33,258 nucleotides of DNA from a virus (IMGVR_UViG_3300011114_000212:1-33258); one strand, 5' to 3'; shown: positions 21,901-27,379, counted from the first letter of the stretch. The notes: generated by a model from the sequence alone, not told the origin. Translations and numbers: made by a program.

Positions 21901-23345
21901 CGATCTACCGTGACCTGCGCGGCAAAGGTGCAACCACACCGCAAATGCAGCAGTGGATTGACTTGTTTGACCGATTCCAAAAGGCCGGTGGGCAAACTGG
22001 GTATCGTGAGCAATTCAGCCGCAGCAAAGAGAAGGCAACAATCATCCAGCGCGAGTTGGCAAAGCTTGATCGTAGCAATGCTCGTAAAGCAGCTGACGCA
22101 GTATTCAACTGGTTATCGGACTACAACGATGCCATGGAAAACGCTGTTCGTTTGTCAGCGTTCAAAGCGGCCCTTGACTCAGGGATGACCGAAGACCGTG
22201 CAGCTAGCCTTGCAAAGAACCTGACCGTCAACTTCAATCGCAGAGGCCAAATCTCTGCAAATGCCAATGCTTTGTATGCGTTCTTTAATGCATCAGTGCA
22301 AGGCACAGCCAGGATGATTGAGCTGCTCAAGAGTCCGGCCGGCAAGAAGATCATTGCTGGCGGCATCTTGATCGGTGTTATTCAGGCGGTTGCTTTGGCT
22401 ATGGCTGGCTTTGACTCAGATGAGCCGCCAGAGTTTATAAAGAACAAAGGCTTGATCATCCCAGTCGGTGGTGGAAATTATTTGGTAATTCCTATGCCAT
22501 TGGGCTTGAACGTGTTCCCCAACATTGGCCGTCTGATCACTGAATATGCTTTGAGCAATTCCGGCGGGATGACTGGAAAGCGGACGTTGGGCAAGACCAT
22601 CACCAGCATTACTGCAGCGGTGTTTGATGCGTTCAATCCTTTGGGATCAAGCGGCCTTGCGCAAACCATGGCGCCGACATTGTTGGACCCTTTTGTTGCC
22701 CTGTACGAAAACAAAGATGCCTTTGGCCGGCCCATCTCCAAAGAAGATCGGGCAACTTCACCAACGCCTGGGTATCAGCGCAGCCGCGAGACAGCAACCA
22801 CGTTCAGCAAAGGCTTGGCTTATGCAATCAACTATCTGACCTTTGGTGGGCAATACAAGAAGGGCGTCTTTAGTCCAACGGCTGATGACATTGACTACTT
22901 GATTGGTCAATACACCGGCGGTGTGGGCCGGGAAAGCATGAAGTTAATTGAAGCTGCATCAGCCAAAGCCAAGGGTGAAGAGCTGCCGTCTTACCGGGTT
23001 CCATTGGTTGGCAAAGCTTATGGCGAGACAACCACCCCGGCCGCTATTGCTGACAAGTTCTACAAGAACGTCACCATGATGGCTGAGCATGAGAACGCCC
23101 TCAAGATGATGCAAAAGAACCGGGTGAGTACAAGTGAATACTTGAAAGAAAACCCTGAAGCTCGTTTCTACAATCAGGCCAACCAGTTAGAAAACCAAGT
23201 TTCTAAGCTAAACCAGACGAAGAAGAAGCTTCAGGAAATGGAATCAACCCCGGCCAGGGAAGCTCAGATCAAGCGGCTTGATGAGCAAAAGACCAGGATC
23301 ATGTTGAACTTCAACAATAGAATCAAGGCTAGCGAATCGAAATGA
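9999..23345 (+). CDS. Giant polyvalent protein: methylase, strawberry-notch helicase, L,D-transpeptidase, metallopeptidase-like (4448 aa)
   Basis: This single ORF fills 40% of the window; the start has GAGG upstream. Order by residue: short N-terminal domain (1-30); hydrophobic/Gly stretches (~180-270, ~344-360); Pro/Ala linkers to ~850; a conserved lead-in helix domain (~858-978); an N6-adenine methylase with EPTAGNG (~1147) and NPPF (~1207); a Gly/Ser-rich linker (~1329-1470); an SF2 strawberry-notch helicase with Walker A GDQTGVGKG (~1555), DESH (1704-1707), GSTGISLHA (~2074) and QMLGRVHRTGQ (~2106); a YkuD domain (~2798-2961; H2900/H2905, SFGCIN with C2930); HEIVH (3386-3390); and an LPD38-like region (~3700-4190) with a coiled-coil end. 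This is the polyvalent-protein plan described for phages and conjugative elements, whose members are thought to enter the host with DNA and act in defence evasion and envelope passage. The virion role here is inference. Confidence 0.9.
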   Translation: MPIYEYQGQQYDIATEDHAAAKAKILSYLETKPPLFFAPKPAERPLAPTMPPEPEAGIASLPQVTKPPETAPAESKYLTAAKYLAEVEARKQESPDRSVSDAVLDSGITLLKGTIGLPEAFVGLADIPSRGAIGKFLERAGYKPKEASAILDTYLSEAQQAANRKVSEAKGFVPTIQASLQNPSTIATSIGESLPQMIGGAGVARGLLKAAPALGPVIAGALGEGILGAGSAAENIRAQNADKLLTTKQSLAALGSGAGTALFGFLGGRAAQKLGFDDIDTMLAAGGNRGGSKSVADFAKRVLGSGVSEGAFEEMPQSAQETVWMNYATDKPLFEGVSEAMAKGLLAGFGMGVVGGGLGSLKESQQAQQDRYQRPVGGEAEKLARQKGFLTPQAEPGIASLVPPVTPSEAPIVATMRMNIDGEETVKVTRQDGSVELDGVQVIAPKPPAPPAQPPATPPAAQQPMPQSESMDKDLMMRELMGQPASSQIPPVSPAKTTNIDEVIKAYRDDPDVLAGLLADDLNGQTHLTGEIRQIAETYLTAGPDVGRLKLKEDMQNPDSGFSLLGLTQPEMDNYFAELDQYLTEKSNLFKAKPAAPPEAGITSALPPAEPPPSEVETVAKPVEEMPVSVGQISFDAHPKGAKPAKVPPQDTGRPTAAQIHNGIIDGWQGNADKLPENVRSWMTEKGLIDGKNTLPLGQRLLDTLRQASDQHKNDQMLGVMEAQRAGIEVPAPTPLTTAEADEVVDKFLASNKPAPKPAPKPAAVAPAAPVETAPVETAAPEMTKAQIEQRLKTLMMESIRSKTEDPARDAEMDRLTKQLKGLETEKKQPTPKLKPTPKAEAPVDTAELDKKINAARKKMEAEPEGSPAYIQHQREMKAFQQQKGKATAKQDLNDALGDLAMLMTKKGRLNIVPEDEQQLLPILTRVMDAAFRLGYYKFKDAAKFTLDTIREKLGDDVADQITLDHLQGSYIGMAGKYQDQGASSKKEVVSVESIEELQAEEVAEAEEVPAGEMDINNPSDKYEVAQRISEFFMDEGSFENINQARKMIAELTGQEIKPGTQEAKAADEAVEVGVVLAARDIVASGRQSKLTSDQIYDQLVDLYERQPNLSMRSSTSVAEQAYSTPAPLAFVASELAGITNKTPVYEPTAGNGMLLIGANEANITANELNKDRFEMLERIYEGAEVTQGNALEANIANSSMPVVIANPPFGKVGNISNIDHDIAIKSLVSLQDDGRAVLLVGGVQATTEDGRREGYRNITKRKFYFELYNLYNVVDHFTVGGSMYSKQGASYPVDVIVINGVGKSSRDLPAADLPQIITSYEQLKEKLNESRLVSRGDRGTSGADSGVGAAGEAKPQGVGGGTERPSGGVSGEGAGPAAGGKRGVSEAGPTTGGQREPSGRGAGEVQPESTNKPKLPAEGKPVPSQGGRVEGRGKASTEGRKPGELGGVSVVSGERVGSSLASRADQEQETAGQVSYTPFSQANAVGTLVPRAMAQSIQESIARIESDVGNVDEYVANALEMEPETLRELFSAEQIDALTLAIRNAEAGKGFIIGDQTGVGKGRVVAAMIRFAMINGKVPIFVTEKPNLYSDMIRDLDDIGMTDELSLDTGRPKILMTNGDAKVPYTLLRKSGDRFIENNMTLRAPAKKAKLDGLLKQMAESGDIGNYKVIFTTYNQLQTVKGQATERQRFVKAIGADNYLIFDESHNAGGAGEGQARTKEQRAKEKAGESIVTGRASFVRNLVQNAYGTFFSSATYAKRPDVMDLYSSTDMKLAVQKMDDLAGAIKEGGIPMQQIVANMLTQAGQYIRRERTFAGVSYDTQETKVDKQTAENMATSMRDILEFSRNKEIVVKGIKKELDKKGGIAKEMGEKTTVQSANFGSTMHNLIDQMLLSLKSQDSVRFAVERLEAGEKVVLTVSNTMGSFLQDYADEMDLNINDTVDLSFANLYLRYLEKQREITIKKPGGATEKYRLTDNDLGPVLTQQFNNIKTFIENAGFGAAPISPIDYLHSELRKAGYKTEEITGRTVTLNYDNYFDSKNPVLASRTATIEQRVNTVKDFNSGKLDVLILNQAGSTGISLHASEKVSDKRKRHMILVQAEKNIDTHMQMLGRVHRTGQVVTPAYSQMMADIPAEMRPAAVLLKKMASLSANTTASRKSAVAAEGAVDFMNDYGGQVAQEYLRDNPEIYEAIGGNRIVELVDDPTEADENDIRRLTGYIPILPIAQQEEVYKDIIERYNDLIVREDSMGTNKLEAKASDLDAITLSSKAITEDKGDYQSVFAQPAYMEQVDVKRTVKPYSKEEVQQMVKDNLDGKSASESSSAAWHDLSDRSKAFGAAEVARMEGSLEPDPIKIEKFKSQLNAQYTHAKSVLTNYPIGTPLLIKNSKGLLVKGVVVNIENKRKTKNPAAGSDWKISIALADGDAKVIPMSFSQIGTTYDFKLEPETPYFNPETQQFDYIPMLDLFDKGATVRREKRWMVTGNILAGFTAVDNRGQIMTYTKQDGTTGQGVLMPRIFDFEKQQKDAPVKLRSVNDVLNFFEQFGYGSKVTTANGILSITNKGGSYRFTTPSSKREGGSFYLDPDLTDIVGDFYKSGQAMNAQISAPDRLKNAIQYLLAERGETLIAGSNKDEARKLFGLDTPTTKPPVIDAPIAQIDFTNEAVEAQNDIIEAQIDKNLRQEQIVSLEKFYEADRGSDKFLNSLRNDIVTFITKGAEAVHGKIRQIIRALSSGLLSVAVVFNPMNTSQIQNYVLSPKNVVTVERQVYAAVPASVADKMSPAAKSAYETILPAVKDDLKARDKLLIITDKPTGRIFVFDPTGKPILDKKVLVGAVQPKASDPGNSDYYKGNNDNPANRITPAGLFQIKLIDAAKGADEKRTAGEYDFGKVFVYEDEGYWVTTMHSVWLHEKDAKKRAAALKSDDPLDSRYSFGCINVDKETYKYLLDNHEKQIDGAMMFVVPDNQKAVMDFVTNKLGIKDDLTRMGVTPVTETVTVPVRGAGQIAGVERKVVGKGDEGIPLANLPPGRSPQLTMGAQLVQSGAMTAAEYDELVNFYKPIKAYAEAIEPATNDQVYDALDKVKRERMDPEIENGTPVGLRLDIPAFNRKGVYVVSIHQKGTKSGPGRVLGYSSVAKARDVTFGLGNERDALKIAAGAAKDALQTVEGKYVNISPEAAYRQAQEAISDPAWVQVGVDPTRHSYFYDKNNTQPVVAAEEVIQIGNMVLAKNVTYGSKDDFLFDQGLNTDENFITDRQDLIRRYAKIRQRRAYILTKFAKGEAGLNEQAEMHGLASIAKSLKMDIDLSKKERISAGNFFADATAQWDAGNISGDVYAAIEALYKKYPFVLEQLKFSVRRQPEERNAAGQFMALPRIVRLYKGTVGVTDPVTIRHEIVHSLEQMMSAEAAADVIMDWSDKLGKAIKTDKNPKAQAYFRLVMEFLNKPTTESYNAAISAMPSYDYYQYINPSEYWAVNAEKLMQRKLGSGWDRFVLGVRKLLEGLKSIFGFDNNYAVHKAFDAIMSAKQERTTKRVLNDYVLTSKMALLNQNIRRNYKGGAAPLATWDSAEESKMDWWVRKVADRHVDTKRVVQAITEEIGDIGDRWDPYLNEELFHGRTSTQTQDFLKDELQPLLKDMVARGVQLDEFEEYLHNRHAEARNNFIATRNPNMPDGGSGIFNQEAQDYLSKLDKTKKANFEALAAEIDKIVDRTQELLVSSGLETQETIDAWRKNLPFYVPLQRDQDELDFVNPSSGMGKGYSTRGGFSRSATGSLKSVVDIFGNVALQRERAIVRAEKARVGRALYGLAIMAPNPDFWMPINPEAIKNKKKLLAELQGLGLSPSDAENILLEPRTARIDKVTGLVTYKVNPALRNSPNVFHVRVDGKDRFIIFNPGDPRAKNMVEALKNLDANHVSEGLGTVAEATRLLAAMNTQYNPVFGAWNFARDVSAGTINLASTPIADRKSEVLFNSTSALRAIYRDLRGKGATTPQMQQWIDLFDRFQKAGGQTGYREQFSRSKEKATIIQRELAKLDRSNARKAADAVFNWLSDYNDAMENAVRLSAFKAALDSGMTEDRAASLAKNLTVNFNRRGQISANANALYAFFNASVQGTARMIELLKSPAGKKIIAGGILIGVIQAVALAMAGFDSDEPPEFIKNKGLIIPVGGGNYLVIPMPLGLNVFPNIGRLITEYALSNSGGMTGKRTLGKTITSITAAVFDAFNPLGSSGLAQTMAPTLLDPFVALYENKDAFGRPISKEDRATSPTPGYQRSRETATTFSKGLAYAINYLTFGGQYKKGVFSPTADDIDYLIGQYTGGVGRESMKLIEAASAKAKGEELPSYRVPLVGKAYGETTTPAAIADKFYKNVTMMAEHENALKMMQKNRVSTSEYLKENPEARFYNQANQLENQVSKLNQTKKKLQEMESTPAREAQIKRLDEQKTRIMLNFNNRIKASESK
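13984..14382 (+). CDS. Overlapping gene nested in the giant ORF (132 aa, function unknown)
   Basis: ATG 13984 has a textbook Shine-Dalgarno (AAGGAG at 13971-13976, seven-base spacer) and an in-frame TAA immediately before it. The frame (+1 relative to the giant ORF) stays open for 132 codons to TAG at 14380-14382. The product looks like a folded, helical, acidic protein with Trp, Tyr, Cys and Leu spread normally (MKVAWYPEEIVAPVELTAVL at the start, ESWVELALSQVNVSDLA at the end). The giant frame over the same bases encodes only Gly/Ser/Arg/Pro-rich linker. Third positions of the nested frame are mostly G or C. I do not recognise a family. The overlap covers exactly the linker between methylase and helicase domains. 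Confidence 0.7.
   Translation: MKVAWYPEEIVAPVELTAVLVPQGKLSRKEWVEALSDRVAALAEKEPDPLQAANVACRKLDLPQVDNANQVGEALVKYNLNLLTNLNCQQRENQFPAKVGESKEEARQALKDVNLESWVELALSQVNVSDLA
19048..19061. repeat. Degenerate copy of the dispersed palindrome
   Basis: TGGCAAATTTACCA differs from the core by one base. It lies in the linker of the giant protein just after the L,D-transpeptidase region (read as LANLPPG). It may be chance or a decayed copy. Confidence 0.35.
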
Positions 23346-23619
23346 GGTCACGCAGGAAGAACTCCCCCATAGTCTTCCTGTGTGCCCACTCCCACAGTTC
23401 CCTGCGCTCATCTTTGGTCAGGCTTGAACCCTGATCAATGTCGGTATGGCACGTAAAACACAAGCTTGCGATTCGGAAGTCATGAGCCTTGATGCCGGTC
23501 CCTTTGCCATCGCGCTGCTGGTTTGAATGCGCGGCCACCACCGTCCCATCCTGTCTGCCGCATTGTTGGCACGGCAGCTCCCTCGCCAACTCAAGCAGCT
23601 TTTTGTTTCGGTAGTTCAT
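23329..23619 (-). CDS. YbcO-like (DUF1364) HNH-type nuclease (96 aa)
   Basis: The product matches the YbcO/DUF1364 pattern: CQQC near residue 17-20, an AAHSNQQRDGKGTGIKAHD block, then SLCFTCHTDIDQG and a helical WEWAHRKT. The paired cysteines suggest one zinc site, and the His residues (AHS, CHTDID) the metal-dependent nuclease centre of this small HNH-like fold. Relatives occur in nin-like recombination regions of phages, which fits the ERF and exonuclease genes upstream in the same operon. It is the last gene of the minus-strand operon. Its 3' end overlaps the end of the convergent giant gene by 17 bases, with no terminator seen between them. Confidence 0.85.
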   Translation of the reverse strand: MNYRNKKLLELARELPCQQCGRQDGTVVAAHSNQQRDGKGTGIKAHDFRIASLCFTCHTDIDQGSSLTKDERRELWEWAHRKTMGEFFLRDLISIR

Positions 23620-23622
23620 TGA

Positions 23623-23838
23623 TTAGCCTTTTTTAACAGGGCGCTTCTTTTTGATGGCCGCAATGCCCTCTTCCAAAGGCGGGGGTTTACGGGCTTCCAT
23701 AAAGGAATCGGCCATTTCAAAAGCAGCTTCTGTAAAGCGGTTGTTTGACCAATTATCTGCAGAGGAGTTTCTGATGATCAGGCCGGTCAAAGCAAACATA
23801 GCAGCCAGATCGCGGAGGTTTTCTTCGTGTTCTGTCAT
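23623..23838 (-). CDS. Small acidic phage protein (71 aa)
   Basis: It starts with ATGA overlapping the stop of the gene upstream and ends three bases before the YbcO-like frame. The sequence (LRDLAAMFALTGLIIRN, then FTEAAFEMADSFMEARKP) is a helical, acidic core with a Pro/Lys tail, a type seen often among small phage operon genes. No catalytic motif or membrane helix is seen; function unknown. Confidence 0.7.
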   Translation of the reverse strand: MTEHEENLRDLAAMFALTGLIIRNSSADNWSNNRFTEAAFEMADSFMEARKPPPLEEGIAAIKKKRPVKKG

Positions 23839-24113
23839 GGCTTGAGCTGCTCAATTTGTTCGCACAAGAGGTTGTCCAAATACTTCCCACTGATGGCAAT
23901 GACCTGGATCTCCTTGCAAGCCTTGATGGTCTTCACGGCGTCTTTGATGCCCTTGGAATAACCGGCCTGATAGCTGTCATCCCCGTCCAAGATCATGCAC
24001 AAGGCATCCCGAACCGTGCTGGAAGCTTTACGCTCCTTGGCAAGCTCTTTGATCTTCTTGTGATATTTGGGCGGCAAATAGACGCTATACGGGATTAAAT
24101 TGTTTTCTGTCAC
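23835..24113 (-). CDS. Ribbon-helix-helix-like DNA-binding protein (92 aa)
   Basis: GTG at 24113 is chosen because GGAGG ends five bases before it and it overlaps the previous TAG; TTG at 24125 would add four residues and place the SD inside the gene. Residues ~7-45 (PYSVYLPPKYHKKIKELAKE, then SSTVRDALCMIL) have the strand-helix-helix pattern of Arc/MetJ-type repressors or antitoxin N-termini. A second helical part (YQAGYSKGIKDAVKTIKACK) may mediate oligomerisation. A repressor encoded inside the recombination operon could control its own promoter at 27406-27435, but that is inference. Confidence 0.65.
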   Translation of the reverse strand: MTENNLIPYSVYLPPKYHKKIKELAKERKASSTVRDALCMILDGDDSYQAGYSKGIKDAVKTIKACKEIQVIAISGKYLDNLLCEQIEQLKP

Positions 24114-24535
24114 TATTTCCTCCAAGAATCAAAACTAGCCTTCAAGCGGTTGAAAAGATCCCGCGCTTCTTGGTTTTTCTTCAGCTCCGTGCGGGACTCT
24201 ATGTCCAGATAGGAGGTCAACCATTCGGTGCAGGCTCTTTCTGTCTTTTCAAACAACCACTCTTTGGCATGGAGCCATTCCCAGAAGTCGGGATCTCTAC
24301 AAAGAATCCCGGCCATCTTGACGGCATGATCACCGGGGAACTCATTCCCGCGGTGCATCGGCTGCTCTTGCTCATTGAGTCGAACCATCACAACCACATA
24401 CCTGGAGCCAACAAAGTCACGCACCAGATCGTCTGGAATCTCATCAGGATGGACTGCCAAAGTCAGGATGTATCCATCCTTCGATTGCTTCAGCCCAGCC
24501 TTGATGGCTTCAAACTGGATCGTTGTTTCGCTCAA
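24113..24535 (-). CDS. Conserved phage protein of the recombination operon (140 aa), TTG start
   Basis: TTG 24535 overlaps the upstream TGA (TTGA) and has GAGGA about eight bases before it, so a 140-aa product (SETTIQFEAIKAG...) is preferred over longer starts. It has a beta-rich first half with DGYILTLAVHPDEIPDDLV and RYVVVMVRLNEQEQP, then a helical half containing KMAGILCRDPDFWEWL and an SRTEL block. This layout occurs in phage operons next to ERF or exonuclease genes, but its biochemical role is unknown to me. There is no TM segment or nuclease motif. Confidence 0.7.
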   Translation of the reverse strand: MSETTIQFEAIKAGLKQSKDGYILTLAVHPDEIPDDLVRDFVGSRYVVVMVRLNEQEQPMHRGNEFPGDHAVKMAGILCRDPDFWEWLHAKEWLFEKTERACTEWLTSYLDIESRTELKKNQEARDLFNRLKASFDSWRK

Positions 24536-24786
24536 TCCTTTTTCCTCGCTGTTTCGTACTTTTGAATAATTGTTTCCAGATATGCAATGACGCCTTCCTG
24601 TCTTATTGCAGTAAGGCAAGCCTCTTGAAACTTCTCCTCCAGCTCATTGTTCTCTTGGATGCTGGATTCCAAAGCGTCTTGAACCTTAAAAGCCAAGTCT
24701 TTCCAATCGTAAATAGCTTTTTCTTGGTAAACAGCTTGCTCTTTAATCTTCTTTGGCCGGCCGCGGCCGCGTTTTTGCTCAGTCAT
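24532..24786 (-). CDS. AT-hook-like basic/coiled-coil protein (84 aa)
   Basis: ATG 24786 overlaps the upstream stop by eight bases; an earlier in-frame start at 24804 would lengthen the overlap. The first 15 residues (TEQKRGRGRPKKIKEQ) contain the GRGRPKK AT-hook core that binds the DNA minor groove. The remainder is a long charged helix (ESSIQENNELEEKFQEA, IAYLETIIQKYETA), likely a dimerising coiled coil. Architecture suggests an accessory DNA-binding protein in recombination or replication. Confidence 0.7.
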   Translation of the reverse strand: MTEQKRGRGRPKKIKEQAVYQEKAIYDWKDLAFKVQDALESSIQENNELEEKFQEACLTAIRQEGVIAYLETIIQKYETARKKD

Positions 24787-25048
24787 CCCATGGGTCCTTT
24801 CCATCTGTTTGAACGGGTTCTTGCTTTTTATACGTGTTGACCTTCAGGGAAACCATAGGCTTCCCCTCTGCGTCCTTCTTGCGCCAGCCGTCCAACTTGA
24901 TCTTGACGCTGGACATACCAGCAGCCTCATCAATCAGGGTCAGTAACAAGTCTTTCTCAATGTCAATTGTCCCGGTCATGTCGGGCGCTTTGTCATTGCG
25001 CTTGGGGTATTTGGAGGTCCATACGCCTCCAGAATTCGGATAATCCAT
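24779..25048 (-). CDS. Small replication/recombination-associated protein with acidic PWDD tail (89 aa)
   Basis: ATG 25048 follows AGGAG with six-base spacing, so the upstream TTG is ignored. The body (SGGVWTSKYPKRN, TGTIDIEKDLLLTLIDE, MVSLKVNTYKK) looks like a small beta-rich domain. The C-terminus ends KDPWDD, which recalls the acidic tails of SSB-like proteins used to recruit partners. Similar short proteins beginning DY/N-N-x-G-x-W occur in phage replication operons. SSB-like function is only a suggestion; no OB-fold can be proved by eye. Confidence 0.6.
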   Translation of the reverse strand: MDYPNSGGVWTSKYPKRNDKAPDMTGTIDIEKDLLLTLIDEAAGMSSVKIKLDGWRKKDAEGKPMVSLKVNTYKKQEPVQTDGKDPWDD

Positions 25049-25051
25049 CAA

Positions 25052-25765
25052 TCACTCCTGGGTAAATTTAGTTTTTGCTTTCTTGAACTTGGCAAGCAGC
25101 TCGGCATAAATGGTTGGGGTTTCCTCCTTCAGGCGGTCATAGTGAACCCGGTTCTTCTTGAAGATGGTATTAATATCCTCTGAAGTACCGGCGTATCGCA
25201 TAGCCAGCTCTGTAGCGTCCACGATTGCAGTCGCCCAATCGCCGTCTTCGCGTTCGGTAATGGTGATGTTCCACTCACCTGGGTGGCCGCTAATCACCTT
25301 AACCTTATCATTTTGAGTAAGTGGTAAATTTACCACCTCCTTTACTACCTCTTTTGGCACAAGCTTTGGCACGGGCTTGGGCGGGGGTTCTGAGCCAGCT
25401 GATGCATCGATGATGTCATGCTCAACGATCTCCATCGCTGCCAACCACAGGTAACGGCGTTGGTAACTCTCAACAGCGCCCAGGTTTTGAATGGGGTGGG
25501 CACCCTTGAGGTTGGCCTCGGCCATGGGAGAGGTGATGGTGAGGGTTGTCCCATCTTCTGTATCCGTGATGCACAACCGGGCGTAGTCGGTGTCAAATGA
25601 GACAACGCTGCACAGCTGCAGATCATGGAAGATTTGCATCGTCTGGGGCAAGAAGTCCCCCAGTTCAAAGTACTTGTACCCGGCAAACTTGTTCTCGCCG
25701 GATTTCTTCAGCTCAGTGTTTTGCAGTTTGATGCGTGCTTGCATCAATTTTTTGTGGACGGTCAT
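25052..25765 (-). CDS. erf: ERF-family single-strand annealing protein (237 aa)
   Basis: The N-terminal ~120 residues show the ERF pattern: FAGYKYFELGDFLPQTMQIF, an LCIT-type strand pair with DGTTLTITSPM, and the diagnostic GAVESYQRRYLWLAAMEI (residues 96-113). ERF proteins form rings that anneal complementary strands in phage recombination and circularisation. A Pro/Lys/Val-rich linker (about 126-149) separates a smaller C-terminal domain that may contact partner proteins. A 16-bp perfect palindrome lies in that linker (25321-25336). The start is coupled by ATGA to the gene before. The neighbouring Cas4-like exonuclease would supply the single strands. Confidence 0.9.
   Translation of the reverse strand: MTVHKKLMQARIKLQNTELKKSGENKFAGYKYFELGDFLPQTMQIFHDLQLCSVVSFDTDYARLCITDTEDGTTLTITSPMAEANLKGAHPIQNLGAVESYQRRYLWLAAMEIVEHDIIDASAGSEPPPKPVPKLVPKEVVKEVVNLPLTQNDKVKVISGHPGEWNITITEREDGDWATAIVDATELAMRYAGTSEDINTIFKKNRVHYDRLKEETPTIYAELLAKFKKAKTKFTQE
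25321..25336. repeat. Dispersed palindrome GTGGTAAATTTACCAC, copy 2
   Basis: A perfect 16-bp palindrome located in the codons for the flexible linker of the ERF protein, read there as VVNLP. It shares the 14-bp core with the copies at 6941 and 29531. Confidence 0.75.
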
Positions 25766-25959
25766 ACGGTTCCTTCTCGGTTCTTTTTAAACTCAAAGTC
25801 ATTGCGATACTCGCTTGGTGCTGTCCAGCCGTACTTTCTCCATGTTTGTTGTACGTCCGAACCCTTTTTGTAAACAAACGCTGCATCCAGTATTCCCCAG
25901 TTTTTAATTGGGGCTTTACCTGCTTTAACGATGTTCAACTTCTTCTTTAGCAAAAACAT
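25762..25959 (-). CDS. Small basic protein between exonuclease and ERF genes (65 aa)
   Basis: ATG 25959 is chosen because AAGGA lies six bases upstream; the overlapping ATG at 25965 has its SD too close. The product (MFLLKKKLNIVKAGKAPIKN, later WRKYGWTAPSEYRNDF) is basic with several aromatic residues. No family is recognised. Its position between nuclease and annealing genes and its ATGA overlap with erf suggest an accessory role in the same process. Confidence 0.65.
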   Translation of the reverse strand: MFLLKKKLNIVKAGKAPIKNWGILDAAFVYKKGSDVQQTWRKYGWTAPSEYRNDFEFKKNREGTV

Positions 25960-25961
25960 AA

Positions 25962-26840
25962 TCATTCCTTTGTGGAAAGGTATTGTTGATACTGCGTACA
26001 AAATTTATTGACCTGACAATAGCGTTCGCACCGGGTGCGTTCGCCTTGTCGGATCTCAATTTCGTAGCCCTTGCCATACTCGGCCACTTTTGCATTGGCT
26101 TCTTCTTCAGTTGGGCAGACGTTCCGCGCTTTCACGCCGCCTGTCTTCTTGACCGCATATGTGGTTTGCTTTTCCCACATTTGGTCTGGTGTACAGAGTG
26201 GCAGCTCCTCTTCCAGCTCCATGGACAACAGGGCACCTGAATGCTCTGTAATCTTGTCGCGGATGAACTGCTCTCGTACTTCGTAATCCCATAGGTGGAT
26301 GGGGATTACCTTGATTGGGGCATCGGGGTAACCTTCTTTTGAAAGGGCATCCCGGCGGGTCCAATCACGAATGATAGCCACAATCTCTAGCTTCTTGATG
26401 GGCACCTTCTTAACGTGTTCTACCAGCCAAGCGTAGATGTTGAGCTGGTATTCCCAGTCAATCTTCTCGTTCATGACTGACCACGCGCCGGTAGTTTTGT
26501 AGTCATTGACCGTGATAGATCCATCCTCATTGACGATCTGTAGGTCGATTGCACCTGAGATAGACCAGCCGTCCAGCTCCGCGTGGAGCCGCTCTTCGAC
26601 AAGGTGGTTCTCGTCCTTGCCGTGTTCTAGAACGCCGTGGATCGCTGTTCCAAAGATGGACCAGACCATGTCGGATACATCAGTCTCCAGCTCTTGATCG
26701 TGCTTTTTACGCAGCTGCACAATCCTGGGCGCGTTGATGATCTCAGTGGCTGACAGGTGAGCCCGGCCCTTGGAGTAGGTGGGGCGCTTGGTGATGTTGA
26801 CGAATGTCTGCGGAAGGTTGAATCGGTTTGTAATAATCAT
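25962..26840 (-). CDS. PD-(D/E)XK exonuclease, Cas4/RecB-like with Fe-S cysteines (292 aa)
   Basis: The nuclease core is readable: H68 in GTAIHGVLE, D99 in SGAIDLQI, D113-x-K115 in VNDYKTT, and the Q132-x3-Y136 helix motif. This is the RecB/Cas4 arrangement of PD-(D/E)XK exonucleases. C216 together with C271, C275 and C281 at the C-terminus (RCERYCQVNKFC) are placed as the four ligands of a [4Fe-4S] cluster in Cas4- and AddB-type proteins. It probably degrades one strand at DNA ends and hands ssDNA to the ERF protein two genes downstream. It is coupled by ATGA overlap to the GIY-YIG gene before it. No CRISPR genes or arrays are nearby, so it is a phage recombination exonuclease, not an adaptation protein. 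Confidence 0.9.
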   Translation of the reverse strand: MIITNRFNLPQTFVNITKRPTYSKGRAHLSATEIINAPRIVQLRKKHDQELETDVSDMVWSIFGTAIHGVLEHGKDENHLVEERLHAELDGWSISGAIDLQIVNEDGSITVNDYKTTGAWSVMNEKIDWEYQLNIYAWLVEHVKKVPIKKLEIVAIIRDWTRRDALSKEGYPDAPIKVIPIHLWDYEVREQFIRDKITEHSGALLSMELEEELPLCTPDQMWEKQTTYAVKKTGGVKARNVCPTEEEANAKVAEYGKGYEIEIRQGERTRCERYCQVNKFCTQYQQYLSTKE

Positions 26841-27379
26841 TTCTTTTTGCTTTCTAAGTGGTTAATGAAGTCAATCAATGCCCAGCCACTAACCATGGTT
26901 TTCATCTTGACGCCTTTTGACTTGTGAGACATTCTTCCTTCAACCTCAAAGGTAGAAAGCCGGCCTTCAGCGACATGGCGGTAAAGCTCATCCCGTGTAA
27001 TGTTCAAAAGCCCTTTTAAGTCATCAAGGTGATATGCCAACTGGTGCTGAACGTATCGTGCTTGCACTCCCTTTTTCTCTGCCATGGCAAGTGTTTCAAG
27101 CTTGAGCTTTTGTGTCAGAGCTTTTTGCTCCTTCTCAATCTCGGCCATGGTCTTACGCATGGCAATATTGAACTTGGGATTCTCTGACTTGATTGCCGTT
27201 CGCTCTGCAGCCATAGCTTCTTCGCGGGTTGAAAAGTGCTCAATCGTTACGTTCTTGATTCTTTTAAACCAATCAGAGTGATCTCTGTGCTGGCTCAGTC
27301 GGTGAAACGTGCCAAGAGAGATGCCAACGTAAAGCAAACTGTTGTTCTCATCAAAATGTCTGTAAAGCTGGGTGTGCAT
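26837..27379 (-). CDS. GIY-YIG domain protein with helical C-terminus (180 aa)
   Basis: Residues 4-71 form a GIY-YIG nuclease domain: YRHFD around Y6, LLYVGIS around Y17, R27 and H31 in TFHRLSQH, E59 in AMAAERTAI, and N71 in ENPKFN. The second half is helical, with a possible winged-helix or excisionase-like DNA-binding segment (LLNITRDELYRHVAEGRLSTF). It is the first gene of the minus operon. ATG 27379 gives a leader of about 20 bases from the predicted start site; ATG 27400 would be leaderless, and GTG 27403 lies upstream of that site. No good Shine-Dalgarno precedes either ATG. It could be a recombination nuclease or a homing-type or regulatory protein. Confidence 0.8.
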   Translation of the reverse strand: MHTQLYRHFDENNSLLYVGISLGTFHRLSQHRDHSDWFKRIKNVTIEHFSTREEAMAAERTAIKSENPKFNIAMRKTMAEIEKEQKALTQKLKLETLAMAEKKGVQARYVQHQLAYHLDDLKGLLNITRDELYRHVAEGRLSTFEVEGRMSHKSKGVKMKTMVSGWALIDFINHLESKKK

